Shown here: one piece after another, positions 46,980 through 55,785 of the stretch
How positions within the stretch are numbered: the stretch's first letter is position 1
Layout of the letters: every line of letters starts with the position of its first letter
Assembly (NCBI RefSeq): GCF_029784135.1
Contig: NC_073746.1
Span: 228,731,882 to 228,795,881 of the forward strand
Direction: 5' to 3'
From: Toxorhynchites rutilus septentrionalis
Taxonomy: Eukaryota > Arthropoda > Insecta > Diptera > Culicidae
DNA: 64,000 bases
Made by a program: the position numbers and the translations under genes
Notes under the pieces: model-generated
What the model saw: the letters and a program-made list of their open reading frames with translations, nothing else
Told to the model about the DNA's origin: nothing
Database searches by the model: none

Positions 46980-47072
46980 TTAAACGGTACACCCTTCATC
47001 AAGTTCTGTGATGACCGGTGACCGTAAAACCAATTTAACGCCACGATGGTCTTGTTTAAGTAACATTATTTC

Positions 47073-47309
47073 TTGAAAATGAAATTTCTTGAAAATAGTT
47101 CTTGGAGAACCAAGTGCGGTCAAATGCAAATAAAACAAATCCAACTCGAAAGAGTTTTAAAAGTTGCATTCTGCAATGATTTGAAATCCACCACCAAATT
47201 TAATGATATCATTTTTCAATCGAGTGGCTCACTGAAGGAGAAATTTGCTAGAATTTGTCCCAATTACGCCCTATGCATGATTGTTAATAAATCAGGTTTT
47301 CATAAATAG
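47073..47309 (+). CDS. Unidentified 78-codon frame
   Basis: A plus-strand frame beginning MKMKFLENSSW and ending MIVNKSGFHK-stop. Its composition is more protein-like than the neighbouring A+T-rich sequence, but I recognise no domain. Another frame follows at 47456. It may be a decayed gene fragment or chance. Confidence 0.2.
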   Translation: MKMKFLENSSWRTKCGQMQIKQIQLERVLKVAFCNDLKSTTKFNDIIFQSSGSLKEKFARICPNYALCMIVNKSGFHK

Positions 47310-47455
47310 AGCAAAGAGCTTACTCCCAACACCAAAAAATGTATTATTAATCAACATGCCATTGCCGGTTAAGTCTAACATGTATTGATTGAAATTATTG
47401 TTATATTATATTAAACATCGAATATGGGAATTCGAATAACCGTTTATTCATAAAA

Positions 47456-47683
47456 GTGTACAATGGAATGAATTCAGATAACGAGGTTCTTCTTTCTTAC
47501 ACTGCTATTCGCAGGATGTTCAAGGGAAAAGCGGAACACCTAACTAGAATTAAAGAGCGCCTCAAGGGTTTGAATTTATGGAACCACTGGAATGAATCCT
47601 ATGTAGAGCAGTGCCTTGCCCGAACCATTCGATATGAGAGTCACCGAATTTTGACATTGTCAGACAGAACAAGTTGGACATAA
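47456..47683 (+). CDS. Unidentified 75-codon frame
   Basis: The frame opens at a TTG-type codon; the first ATG is at 47463. It contains MFKGKAEHLTRIKERLKGLN, then LWNHWNESYVEQCLARTIRY, and ends TSWT-stop, with AATAAA about 10 bp after the stop. The charged, tryptophan-bearing sequence looks like real protein, perhaps a last exon or a retrocopy scrap. I cannot name a family. Confidence 0.3.
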   Translation: MYNGMNSDNEVLLSYTAIRRMFKGKAEHLTRIKERLKGLNLWNHWNESYVEQCLARTIRYESHRILTLSDRTSWT

Positions 47684-47997
47684 AACTTTAATAAACAAAA
47701 CCGTGATAATTTATCACCTCATCTTGTGAAAGTTTTCCACGTTCCACGCATCTTCTCGTGACGAGATGGATGGTGACATCGGGTCAAGCTGAAGAATTTT
47801 TTTCTAGAACAGAGACTACTATCAATATTTAGACTCCATGCCAAACGTTTGACACGGTTGGATTCAACGGGATTATTGTCAGCGTTATTCTAGATGAATA
47901 TCAATTGTTGAATTCCTAATAATTTTCAATCAGTTTATTTAATCAAATACTTTCATGACGAATGCCCGGGAAACTACATTTTTTCTGGGCTTTCAAG

Positions 47998-48050
47998 TTT
48001 TGACGTAGGATTACGTCTTTGGGGAACATATTGGGGTACAAATTGAAATC
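47998..48050. repeat. Short shared repeat (TTTTGACGTAGGATTACG)
   Basis: TTTTGACGTAGGATTACGTC followed by GGGGAACATATTGGGG matches TTTTGACGTAGGATTATG...GGAAACATATAGGG at 13897-13930. It is probably the edge of a dispersed repeat whose other end I could not define. Confidence 0.4.
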
Positions 48051-48059
48051 GCCTGCCCG

Positions 48060-50790
48060 GGGGTAATCGACATTGCAAACATATGCAAGTCAGGGACATT
48101 ATTATACTGCAAGTGAGGTGAGTGATACGATTAATTCTAGCAGATAACATTTAAATTTGGAACTTTAATGTTGGTTGCTTCGTGAAATTTCATATCAATG
48201 ACCGGTCGTGTATTGTGAAAAATTGAGCACAAGTGTATGTGTAAAATTGTATATGGTAACAGTTGTGTTAAAAATGACTTCATATATGAAACGATTTATT
48301 TCAATTTTCCTAGATAAAAACCAAGGTGTGTTCCCGCTCGAGAACGGGTCGTTTGGTTTGAGCTGTCTGTTTGGTTGTGTTTATTTTCACCCAAGGAAAG
48401 TTTATACGACAAAAAAAATTGGAAAAGTGAAGAAATATTAGAAAAAGTGATTTCCCATATGATCTACATATAGTAATAGTTGTTGTTAGTCCAATTAAAA
48501 TTCGCATTGGGTTGAATAAACACTCAGAAAGTAAAAATTATAAAATAAAATTACCTTTTCCATTTCAAATATGTTTTCTCTATATTAAAGTAACATGTTT
48601 TTACTGATGAGAAAAATTTATATATTTTTTTTTGGTATCGGTAATTATCTTGTATTACATTGGTGAGTTTTTTTTTTCTTTAGTTCATTCATACATAACA
48701 CAGGAGGTATCTCGTCTAGGGTGGTTTTCATGATGTCTCGTTCCACTTCGATATAAGAAAAGACAACACTTGTATAGAACAAGTAAATAAATTGGAAAAA
48801 AAGGCATTCGATTTTCCAAAGATCGATTCTTTGGTACCGATTAAATCAGTGAATCGATCCGTACGCCGTTTTGAAAATCTGATGGATCGATCTTTTCCTA
48901 AAGATCGCCCAATCCTAATCTGCACACATTTTTATTTCGCTTAAAAATCTTTGCACTTTTCATGAATCTCGTCTTTCATGTCTGTCATCTCTATTACTCT
49001 AGAAGTGTGATCAATATGAATAATTCTGGTCAAAGTTGAATAAAAACACAGTTCTCGGAATCTTCTATGTATGTTCCCAAGAACAAAAAAGCCAGGTGTT
49101 AAAATGCTAAACGGCGAATGTTTCCAAATAAAACTTTGTACCAGTTCCTGTCAAGCATTGTGTCCCGTTTTATTGCGTAGCACCTTGGTACGCATCATAC
49201 ACATCTGAATGCTGGCGTTGGACCGAGAGCCCACGATGATGACTGCCTTGCGTTGAACTTGCCGCTCCACAAAGAGGAACTTTATTGGAGTAGATATACC
49301 GACTCATGGAAGATGCCACCAGATATAAACATATACACGCACAGTAGTAACCGATCGTTGCTACCGCGTAAAGACTTAAGCCAGGTGACGTTGATGGCCC
49401 GAGATTTATTTCATCGTGTGACCCGGGGAAGGAAAAAAAAAGCCAAGAAAAGTTAAAGATTCGGAACTCTTTATTACCCCTTCGCAAGTCATCACACAAA
49501 ACCCCCAAAACATGATGGGCCATGGTAGTAAACCTTCAGAAAGTGTTAAATGGCGAATCATTTTTTGACTCTGATGATGGATGATATTTTTCATTTTCTC
49601 ACCTTTTCATCACACGACGCCGGAACGGGTTGGCTTCGTGGTGAGGGTGTGTGATGCGGATAATGGCATTATGGAAAAAATACATAATAATAGACTCGCG
49701 TGCACATGAGAAGAAGCGTGCGGCACCCGCAGAAAAGAGGCTTTGATGAAAGACACGGGGAAGAGTTTTCCCGTTTCTTTTACTTTTATATGTACCAATG
49801 CGAGTCGTAAAAATGACGAAAAAAATCTCCTTCACTGTTAGACGGACAGAGTTCTACTGCGGCTATGGCTCTTCTCGTGCTGTCCTATTTGGAAAGATTA
49901 AAAGACGATTACAACAACCATTCGACGAATTCTATCGGAATGTTTTGACATGAATGATGAGCATATTTCGGGAAAGGTGAAGATTAACGTTCGGGGCGTT
50001 ATGCATAATGCATCGAGAGTGGTGCGTTGGATTCTGATGTAAATCAGAATTAGTGCATTAAAAAGCATGTTATTTTCTCTACAATAAAGGGCTTGTGGCC
50101 GAACATGCTGATTCGATTGAAGTATCAATTTTCTTATGCTTTTCAGGACAGTTCTTGGATATGTAGTTCGCCTTCTTTCAATTTTTGTTGGAGGGATTGT
50201 TCTTTTTCGATGTATGAGTTTCTGCGATTTCGTTATAAAAAAATTAGATTAAGCTTACCGTGATATTTATACTCAAACGACTTTTTCTGACATAGTTTAC
50301 CGTGTAAGTCTTCTTCATCAAATATATAGTCAAAAACAGAATAAGAATCAAATGTTTGTGTGCTTATTCTTAATTCAATTAATCCAATTTACGAAATTGT
50401 ACCGTGCTCGTATGTTCGAACGCTGTTCGTCTTTGTTTTGTATCTTTTACCAAGCTTTAAAACTGTGAACTCGTGTTTTGTTTCTTTTGACATTCTACTA
50501 CCTTATCTAACTTACATTGTCTCGAATGTGATAATAATTGTGTATCTGGATTGACTGTTAATTGGGTAACTTAATTCACTCGAAATTATTTACCGTTTTT
50601 TAAAAATTTATATGCACACTAATTTGTGGGTGGTCAATGAATGGCGTTCACTGTAATAGTAGCCCGATCGGTATGGTAGGTATACAACACGGCCGTTGAG
50701 ATTTGCATACCGCGAACAGTTTCTACGTCAGGCATTTTGGAGAGAGAGGTATATCTGAACTGACAGTTTATATCACTTCCCTGCCATTTT
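48060..50790. other. No recognisable gene
   Basis: Non-coding. The part at about 48400-48515 (CCCATATGATCTACAT and TTGTTGTTAGTCCAAT) resembles the tail of Helitron 1 near 34325-34370. A terminus of the GATTGGGCGATC element family is at 48795-48915. A GC-richer patch at 49150-49830 has short frames without domains. Confidence 0.3.
48795..48915. repeat. Terminus of the GGATTGGGCGATC family
   Basis: GGATCGATCTTTTCCTAAAG followed by ATCGCCCAATCCTAA matches the ends of the inverted-repeat element at 51088-53583. The GATCGAT-rich subterminal sequence is also shared. Only one end is recognisable. Confidence 0.55.
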
Positions 50791-50798
50791 CTTTTATT

Positions 50799-51074
50799 CT
50801 AGTTTGATCGTCTGTTCTTCTTAATATTTACAAAATACGTCATCAATCCATGATATTTTTCGAGTTCTGGTTCACAAATACTTGCTTGGTTGAGCTGACA
50901 CGCTAACAGAATTACACAATCCTTATGAACGTTAGAATTTGAATGGTAAAACGCATCCCTCCATGGTAGCTCTCGCAAAGCAAATTTGATGAACTTTTTC
51001 TGTACCCTGTCAATCACGAGGATTTGCGTTACTTGAGAAGGACACAAGATCGGAGGAGCATATTCTAGAACACT
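50799..51074 (-). pseudogene. LINE (Jockey/I-type) ORF2 C-terminal fragment
   Basis: Minus-strand reading gives LEYAPPILCPSQVTQILVID, then RVQKKFIKFALRELPWRDAF. LEYA-x-P...I-x-R-V-Q-K-x-F-x-x-FALR-x-LPWRD is the conserved stretch after the RT domain of Jockey/I-type non-LTR elements. The rest is not clearly LINE-like. It is a short fragment next to an inverted-repeat element at 51088 and is separate from the LINE at 1-2105. Confidence 0.65.
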
Positions 51075-51536
51075 ACATACTAACGAACTAGGATTGGGCG
51101 ATCTTTAGAAAAAGATCGATCTTAATGGATCGATTTTCTAAACGGCGTAGGGAACGATTCACTGATTTAGTCTTCAGCCTAGTAAATGTGATGGTGTAAA
51201 TATAACTTGTGACCAGTGTTGCCACATTTATCTGGAAAGGTACAGATTTTTTCGTTTTTTTAGGTACTGATTCTGTACGGTACAGAGTGCAGATGTTCGT
51301 CAAAAAGTACAGATTGGTGCAGATTTTTTCCGCGTGTGAGATTTCTTACATTTGTTCAAAGCAACGATAAGGTACATGACGACTTTTACGCAGCAGTATC
51401 GCTTGGTGCTGCTGCTCATAAAAGTATTTACAATCCAATAATTTATTAGTTACATAAGGACGGCATTCCTTACAAGGATCGTCTGAAAGGATTCGTGTCG
51501 TACGGTGCAACCGTGATGATGGAGGTTTCAAATTCC

Positions 51537-51684
51537 TGGAGGCGATCTGGCGTAGTGGTAACATCCATACCTCTCACGCCAAAGATCACGAGTTCAATTC
51601 TCACCCGACATTCTTCCGAAATGGAAGGGAAAAGTGACGAATCAGCCAAAGGTGATGAAAGTCACTATAATACAGAAAAAAAAA
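51537..51684 (+). repeat. tRNA-derived SINE with 12-bp target duplication
   Basis: Head TGGAGGCGATCTGGCGTAGT carries a perfect A box (TGGCGTAGTGG) and a near-perfect B box (GAGTTCAATTC). It ends in an A-run. GTTTCAAATTCC flanks it at 51525-51536 and 51685-51696, proof of a recent LINE-mediated insertion. A decayed relative is at 37415. Confidence 0.85.
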
Positions 51685-51832
51685 GTTTCAAATTCCGTAA
51701 TGCGCTTGAATAAAATCGATTGCGAAGATCTATTGGATATAGTCGTAGTAGTCGTCAAATAGTACATGTCATTCGCTAGCTAATACGAGGTAATACAGGA
51801 AATTTTGGACCTCAAGCCACTTAAAATCTTTT

Positions 51833-52393
51833 TTTTTTTAAATTTTGAAACACAAATTTCTACGATACTCGCGAATTAATCAAGCAAAAGCAACCAAATG
51901 AGGCATCTTAAGGTTTTAGGGTGCAATAAATGTTTCTATGGTGGTTCGAAACTCCTCCCCCTCTCTTAGGGCGGGCTGTCATACAAATGAAAAACTAATT
52001 TCTGCATAACTCGGAAACTAATCAAGCAAATGGAGCCAAATTTGGCATGTGAATATTTTAGGGGGCACGAAACGTTTCTATGGTGAATAGACACTCCTCC
52101 CCCACTCTAAGGGGAGAAGAGGGGAGGCGTCTGTCTTAATTTTATCATATTTTCTGTTCCAAACATATATGGAATTTATGTGACGGAGAAACATGTTATT
52201 TGCAAGTGATTGAAAAATCTTGATTGAGAATTGCGTCTGAAAATAATCTGATATTATGATGAGTTTTGGTAGAAGTACTAGGAATTTTTTAGTAAAAGAT
52301 AAATTCAACGGGGTCGATTTAAAGATCAATCAATGAACAGTTCTGCGATTGGACTCATGAACTCACGCTTAGTAAGTGTGCCGGGTCAGCTAG
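51833..52393 (+). mobile_element. Helitron 3' portion
   Basis: Ends GTGCCGGGTCAGCTAG before a T, as Helitron 1 does. Internal blocks (AATTTCTGCATAACTCGG, GTCTGAAAATAATCTGATAT, CAATGAACAGTTCTGCGATT) match the tail of Helitron 1. The 5' TC start is absent, so it is truncated or non-autonomous. Confidence 0.65.
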
Positions 52394-52569
52394 TGTCCAT
52401 GTAAATGGTTAGCCTTGTTTGTAACTTTCTCACTGTGTCTCACTCTTCGGCAACTGTCGAGCGATTTTTCCTAAATATAAACAGAACAAAAATAAGTTTC
52501 GAAATCGACCCAGCAACGATACGATGAACGCTATTTTGAGATCAAAAGATTTGATTCTTGAATGGCGGT

Positions 52570-52814
52570 AACGTTCCCTGTGGAACTTTTGCCGTCTCAA
52601 CGTATGCATTAACTAGCGTCATTTATTAATACTTAGTTGAGATTTCGTAAGCCAAATAACACGCCTTGAATGTATTCCGAGGGGCAAGCTCTTGAATACA
52701 CGTGACCACAGTGCAAGTCGAAGGAAATTTCTTTGACGAAAAATCCCCCCGGCATGATAAACCCGAACACCCGGCATGATAATGTGAGACGCTAACCACT
52801 CGACCACGGGTGCA
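52570..52814 (-). repeat. tRNA-derived SINE (minus strand)
   Basis: On the minus strand the head at about 52812 reads CACCCGTGGTCGAGTGGTTA with a perfect A box (TGGTCGAGTGG), like tRNA-Ser/Leu. The expected B-box position has GTTCGGGTT, which is degraded. The body contains GACTTGCACTGTGGTCAC and continues to about 52570. A fragment of this family lies in Helitron 1. Confidence 0.6.
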
Positions 52815-53801
52815 CAATCACATGATTAAACATCTCGAAAATTTTATAAATTTTTATACTATTATATGCAATCTAGGTTCAGAAAAAAAACTATGTATAA
52901 GTACCATCAAACACACGAATGACTTGCAAATGTAAATGTAGTTTTTGTAGTAAATAAATGAGTATTGTTTCATGCTAATAAAATAGAATTTTCACTACAG
53001 CGAATATTTTCGAAAGTACAGATTTTTGGTACAGATTTTTAGAAAAAAAAGTAGAGATGAGAAAAATTTTTAACCCCTCTGGTACAGATTGAAATGTGGC
53101 AACACTGCTTGTGACCACTTGTTTTGTGATGACCAAACTTACAAAACTGCTTCTCCTAAGTTAACGACCAATAATTTGACAACTTTTAAAGGGATCCGAT
53201 GATTATGAAGTTTGTCAAGTGATTTTGATGAGCTTAAAATCAAAGCTCACTGAAAAACAAATTTACAATTTCTTTTCTACGATCAAAAATATTGGAAAGA
53301 TCGAAAAGATTTTTTGGCGATTCGCGATTTTTTGGAATAGAAAGAATCGATCCGAAAAATCGAAAGATCCATTTTCTCAATATCGATCCAAGATCACCCA
53401 ATCCATTTCACTATCATTAATTTAGGATCCTCGAAAGCTATACAAATGTTGACATTATGTACATAAAATTTATCAGGTGGTGAGATTAAAATTGATACAC
53501 ACTGGAAAATAATCTAAGATCGAAAGAATCGGAAGGGAAAAAATCGATCTTCTGAAAATCTATCCAAGATCGCCCAATCCTAGTGCAGATCTTTTTATGT
53601 GTTTTTCATCGTTTTTCAGCAATGTTTGGATAAAAAGAAGCAGTGTTTTCGGTTTTGTCTCATATTCCGAACACTTAAGCTTCGATGGGCATTAAACAGT
53701 GTCTCATTACTCAAAATGGTACTTTTTCGCGAAATTTGATTTTTGGATACAATAGAGCCTACTTTTTCATTTGTCTACAATAAGATTGATTTACATATAC
53801 A

Positions 53802-54118
53802 ACTTACGTTTTTAAATTAAAGGAGAGCGTTTTTAAAAAAGAACTACACTTGTTCACTGTAAGATTAAGACTAACTTTATTATCGCTTCCAGTTTACATG
53901 ACTTATGATTTATGCCTACTCAATGAGCCGAAGGGAATTTGATACCTACACTCTCGAGTTGCGTACCGTTGCCTGTTATGCTGATTCGTGTTGTGGTGTC
54001 TACGTTGAATATGTTATTTCAGTGAAGATGGGACGTTTGGCCAAAAGTGATGATGCCGCTGTTTAGGTTGTTCGAGCTGGTGCATGGCTGGTGTTGCCGT
54101 TTGGAATTGACGGTAACT
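53802..54118 (-). repeat. 3' LTR of the errantivirus
   Basis: 317 bp, in element sense beginning AGTTACCGTC and ending AACGTAAGT. I find no difference from the 5' LTR at 61063-61379. The last codons and stop of env lie in it. AATAAA on the minus strand at 53881-53876 is a plausible polyadenylation signal. Confidence 0.95.
53876..53881 (-). terminator. Polyadenylation signal in the 3' LTR
   Basis: AATAAA on the minus strand, within GATAATAAAGTTAG, about 75 bases before the LTR end. It is the only such hexamer I see in the LTR. The same word exists in the 5' LTR. Confidence 0.55.
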
Positions 54119-55767
54119 GCTCCCTCATGAAGTTCGAACCGTCCCGGTTCGATTTTAGCGGATGTTGGTTTCTCTGAATTTTCCTTCTTCTCTGGTAATG
54201 TTCTGCGGGGTTCTGGGAATGGATGCTGGCCAATTTTAAATACGTTACTAGTGCGTTTGTTGATTTTCGTTATGGCTATTACTATTCCAGAAATTATAAT
54301 TATCGAAAATATTCCGATATTTGTTGAGATATGGATTGCAAATGATTCTTCTATTGAATCCATTCGTTCACGGTTGCGGATGTTTAATTCTTGTAGTTTT
54401 TCTATAGTTATATTCTCCTCGAGAGCGCCTTTTTCTATTTGTAGACCATCTAGCGATATTGCCAGTGGTGTTTGTTTGTTGTGTCTTTCTCGATTGTCAA
54501 ACTTTGTGCCATTGATGATTACTGCACAGTTTGAGAAGTATATTAGAAAACTACCTGATAGTGTTCTGTTTGTCAGTTTGCAATCCGTTTGTATGAATAC
54601 TTTTTGAACGTCCTTCAGCACGATATGGAAATCAGTTAGCCGCTTGACGCCTGAATTGGCATCGTGATCCACGAAGCTGCACTTTCCGGAAAATCCTCGT
54701 AGGATTATGGAATAACATGCGTCGTTGGAAACGTCTATCAGATTGTTCTGATCGCACATGGTATTTTGTCCCACAGGTTGGCATCGCCCGTTGAGAAGAT
54801 AAGTTGATTGGCTTCCTACTATTGCTGTCCTTGATGGTAGTTTTAGAGATGTTCCGTTGATTGGTAATGGTTCCAGCAGCAACTCGTTAAATATTTCCGT
54901 TTTAACAAATGGCACTGAGATAACAAAATATAATTTGCTGTTCTTAAAGACTATTTTTATACTTATAAATTCATAAGCCTGTTCTGAATTAAGCAATGTA
55001 ATGTTCTGTTTTTCTAACTGATGCACTATGACTTTTAATTCCTCCGGTTCTAAGAAGTTCCTCGAAATCACATTTACGCGAGCTAATTGAATGGTTTCGA
55101 ATACGGTGTCTAGGTGGTTTCGTATTTGGTCTAGGTGAAATGAAACTCTGATTACTTTGCTGAGGGCCGTGAAATTTTGGTTTACATTGTTGGGATCTAA
55201 TATAGCTTGTCTATTTGAAATAATTTGTTTTACCAACTTACTTTGTTGGTCATTAATGGATTGGATTATTTTATTTATTCTATTTTGTAGTTTTTCATTG
55301 ATTGTTGCTTGTAAATTGTTTTCATTAATTAACTGTCGATTTCCTGCCTTGAGATGTTCAATCTCCGTGTTAATTTTGTCTAAATCTTCTTGGTCTAGGT
55401 TTCCTGTAATTAATTTTATTGTAGACCCTAAAAAATTGAAGGCTCCTCTTCTGTGTCTCTCCTTAGGGGAAAGGATTCTGTATAAGTTTGTAATTTCATG
55501 CATTTTACTACGCAACATTCTTGTGATTTCTCTGATGTTAGGAAGGGTTTCTAATCCGGTGATTATGGTGTTGAGTTGGTTAAGTATAGGTTGGTATAGG
55601 TCGAGGTCTACTTCGTGATAAACGTGAATATGTCCGTTTTTGATGAATGTTGATTCCATTCGTATGGTCAATAGTCCGGGGTTTGTTGAAATGTCTTGAA
55701 TTTGAATGATTTGTCCAAAATAAAGTTGCATTTGCAGAACAAGAAGGATCAACAGACAAAGTGCCAT
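54019..55767 (-). CDS. env: Errantivirus Env glycoprotein
   Basis: 582 codons, uninterrupted. A membrane glycoprotein related in architecture to baculovirus-type F proteins, in which the precursor is cut by furin-like protease to free a fusion subunit. Residues 1-18 are a signal peptide. A basic site RHRR at 104-107 precedes a GAFNFLGS-type fusion-peptide start. Heptad-like helical sequence spans about 120-190. A transmembrane segment lies at about 482-502, then a cytoplasmic tail of roughly 80 residues, of which about the last 32 are encoded in the 3' LTR. The ATG directly follows a splice acceptor, so Env is probably made from a spliced RNA. No break is visible. Confidence 0.88.
   Translation of the reverse strand: MALCLLILLVLQMQLYFGQIIQIQDISTNPGLLTIRMESTFIKNGHIHVYHEVDLDLYQPILNQLNTIITGLETLPNIREITRMLRSKMHEITNLYRILSPKERHRRGAFNFLGSTIKLITGNLDQEDLDKINTEIEHLKAGNRQLINENNLQATINEKLQNRINKIIQSINDQQSKLVKQIISNRQAILDPNNVNQNFTALSKVIRVSFHLDQIRNHLDTVFETIQLARVNVISRNFLEPEELKVIVHQLEKQNITLLNSEQAYEFISIKIVFKNSKLYFVISVPFVKTEIFNELLLEPLPINGTSLKLPSRTAIVGSQSTYLLNGRCQPVGQNTMCDQNNLIDVSNDACYSIILRGFSGKCSFVDHDANSGVKRLTDFHIVLKDVQKVFIQTDCKLTNRTLSGSFLIYFSNCAVIINGTKFDNRERHNKQTPLAISLDGLQIEKGALEENITIEKLQELNIRNRERMDSIEESFAIHISTNIGIFSIIIISGIVIAITKINKRTSNVFKIGQHPFPEPRRTLPEKKENSEKPTSAKIEPGRFELHEGAVTVNSKRQHQPCTSSNNLNSGIITFGQTSHLH
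54119..54128 (-). other. Polypurine tract candidate
   Basis: Immediately upstream of the 3' LTR in element sense the sequence is ATGAGGGAGC, a short purine-rich run where plus-strand DNA synthesis would be primed. It overlaps the env frame. It is short and ends in C, so the assignment is positional. Confidence 0.4.
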
Positions 55768-55783
55768 CTGAAAGAAAAAATAT
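55768..55783 (-). promoter_or_regulatory. env 3' splice site
   Basis: In element sense a T-rich tract ending TTTTTTCTTTCAG lies directly before the env ATG. It is a near-ideal polypyrimidine-AG acceptor. Joined to a donor in the leader it would give a subgenomic env RNA, as known for errantiviruses. Confidence 0.65.
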
Positions 55784-55785
55784 TA

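Larger units (their letters stand above)
45709..46996 (+). mobile_element. Tc1-like (ITmD37E-type) element, internally deleted
   Basis: The left terminal repeat AAGGGTGTACCGTTTAAAAT continues to CCGCACAC. The right one is split by a TTAA-type MITE: GTGCGGATT-TTAA lies at 46445-46457 and TTAA-ACGGTACACCCTT at 46980-46996. Removing the MITE restores a long matching inverted repeat. TA precedes the left end; the right side has CA. The gene inside lacks its middle. Confidence 0.8.
51214..53107. mobile_element. hAT-type element, 8-bp TSD CTTGTGAC (GTTGCCAC family)
   Basis: Ends CAGTGTTGCCACATTT and AAATGTGGCAACACTG are a perfect 13-bp inverted repeat at the tips. CTTGTGAC occurs at 51206-51213 and 53108-53115. 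Subterminal GTACAGATTTTT words repeat at both ends. It carries two SINEs and a Helitron 3' piece; no transposase. It is the best-preserved of three elements with GTTGCCAC ends in the window. Confidence 0.85.
51088..53583. mobile_element. Inverted-repeat element (CTAGGATTGGGCGATC), nested host of a hAT
   Basis: The left end CTAGGATTGGGCGATCTT and the right end AAGATCGCCCAATCCTAG are perfect 18-bp inverted repeats. GATCGAT-rich hairpin-prone sequence lies inside both. No clear target duplication is visible. A further end-like word, AAGATCACCCAATCC, lies at about 53390-53404, suggesting an internal duplication of the terminus. The interior is mostly the hAT element 51214-53107. Confidence 0.7.

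Noticed and set aside
55157..55618. 153-codon plus-strand frame opposite env
   Set aside because: It is antisense to the intact env gene, which has signal peptide, cleavage site and membrane anchor in the other strand.
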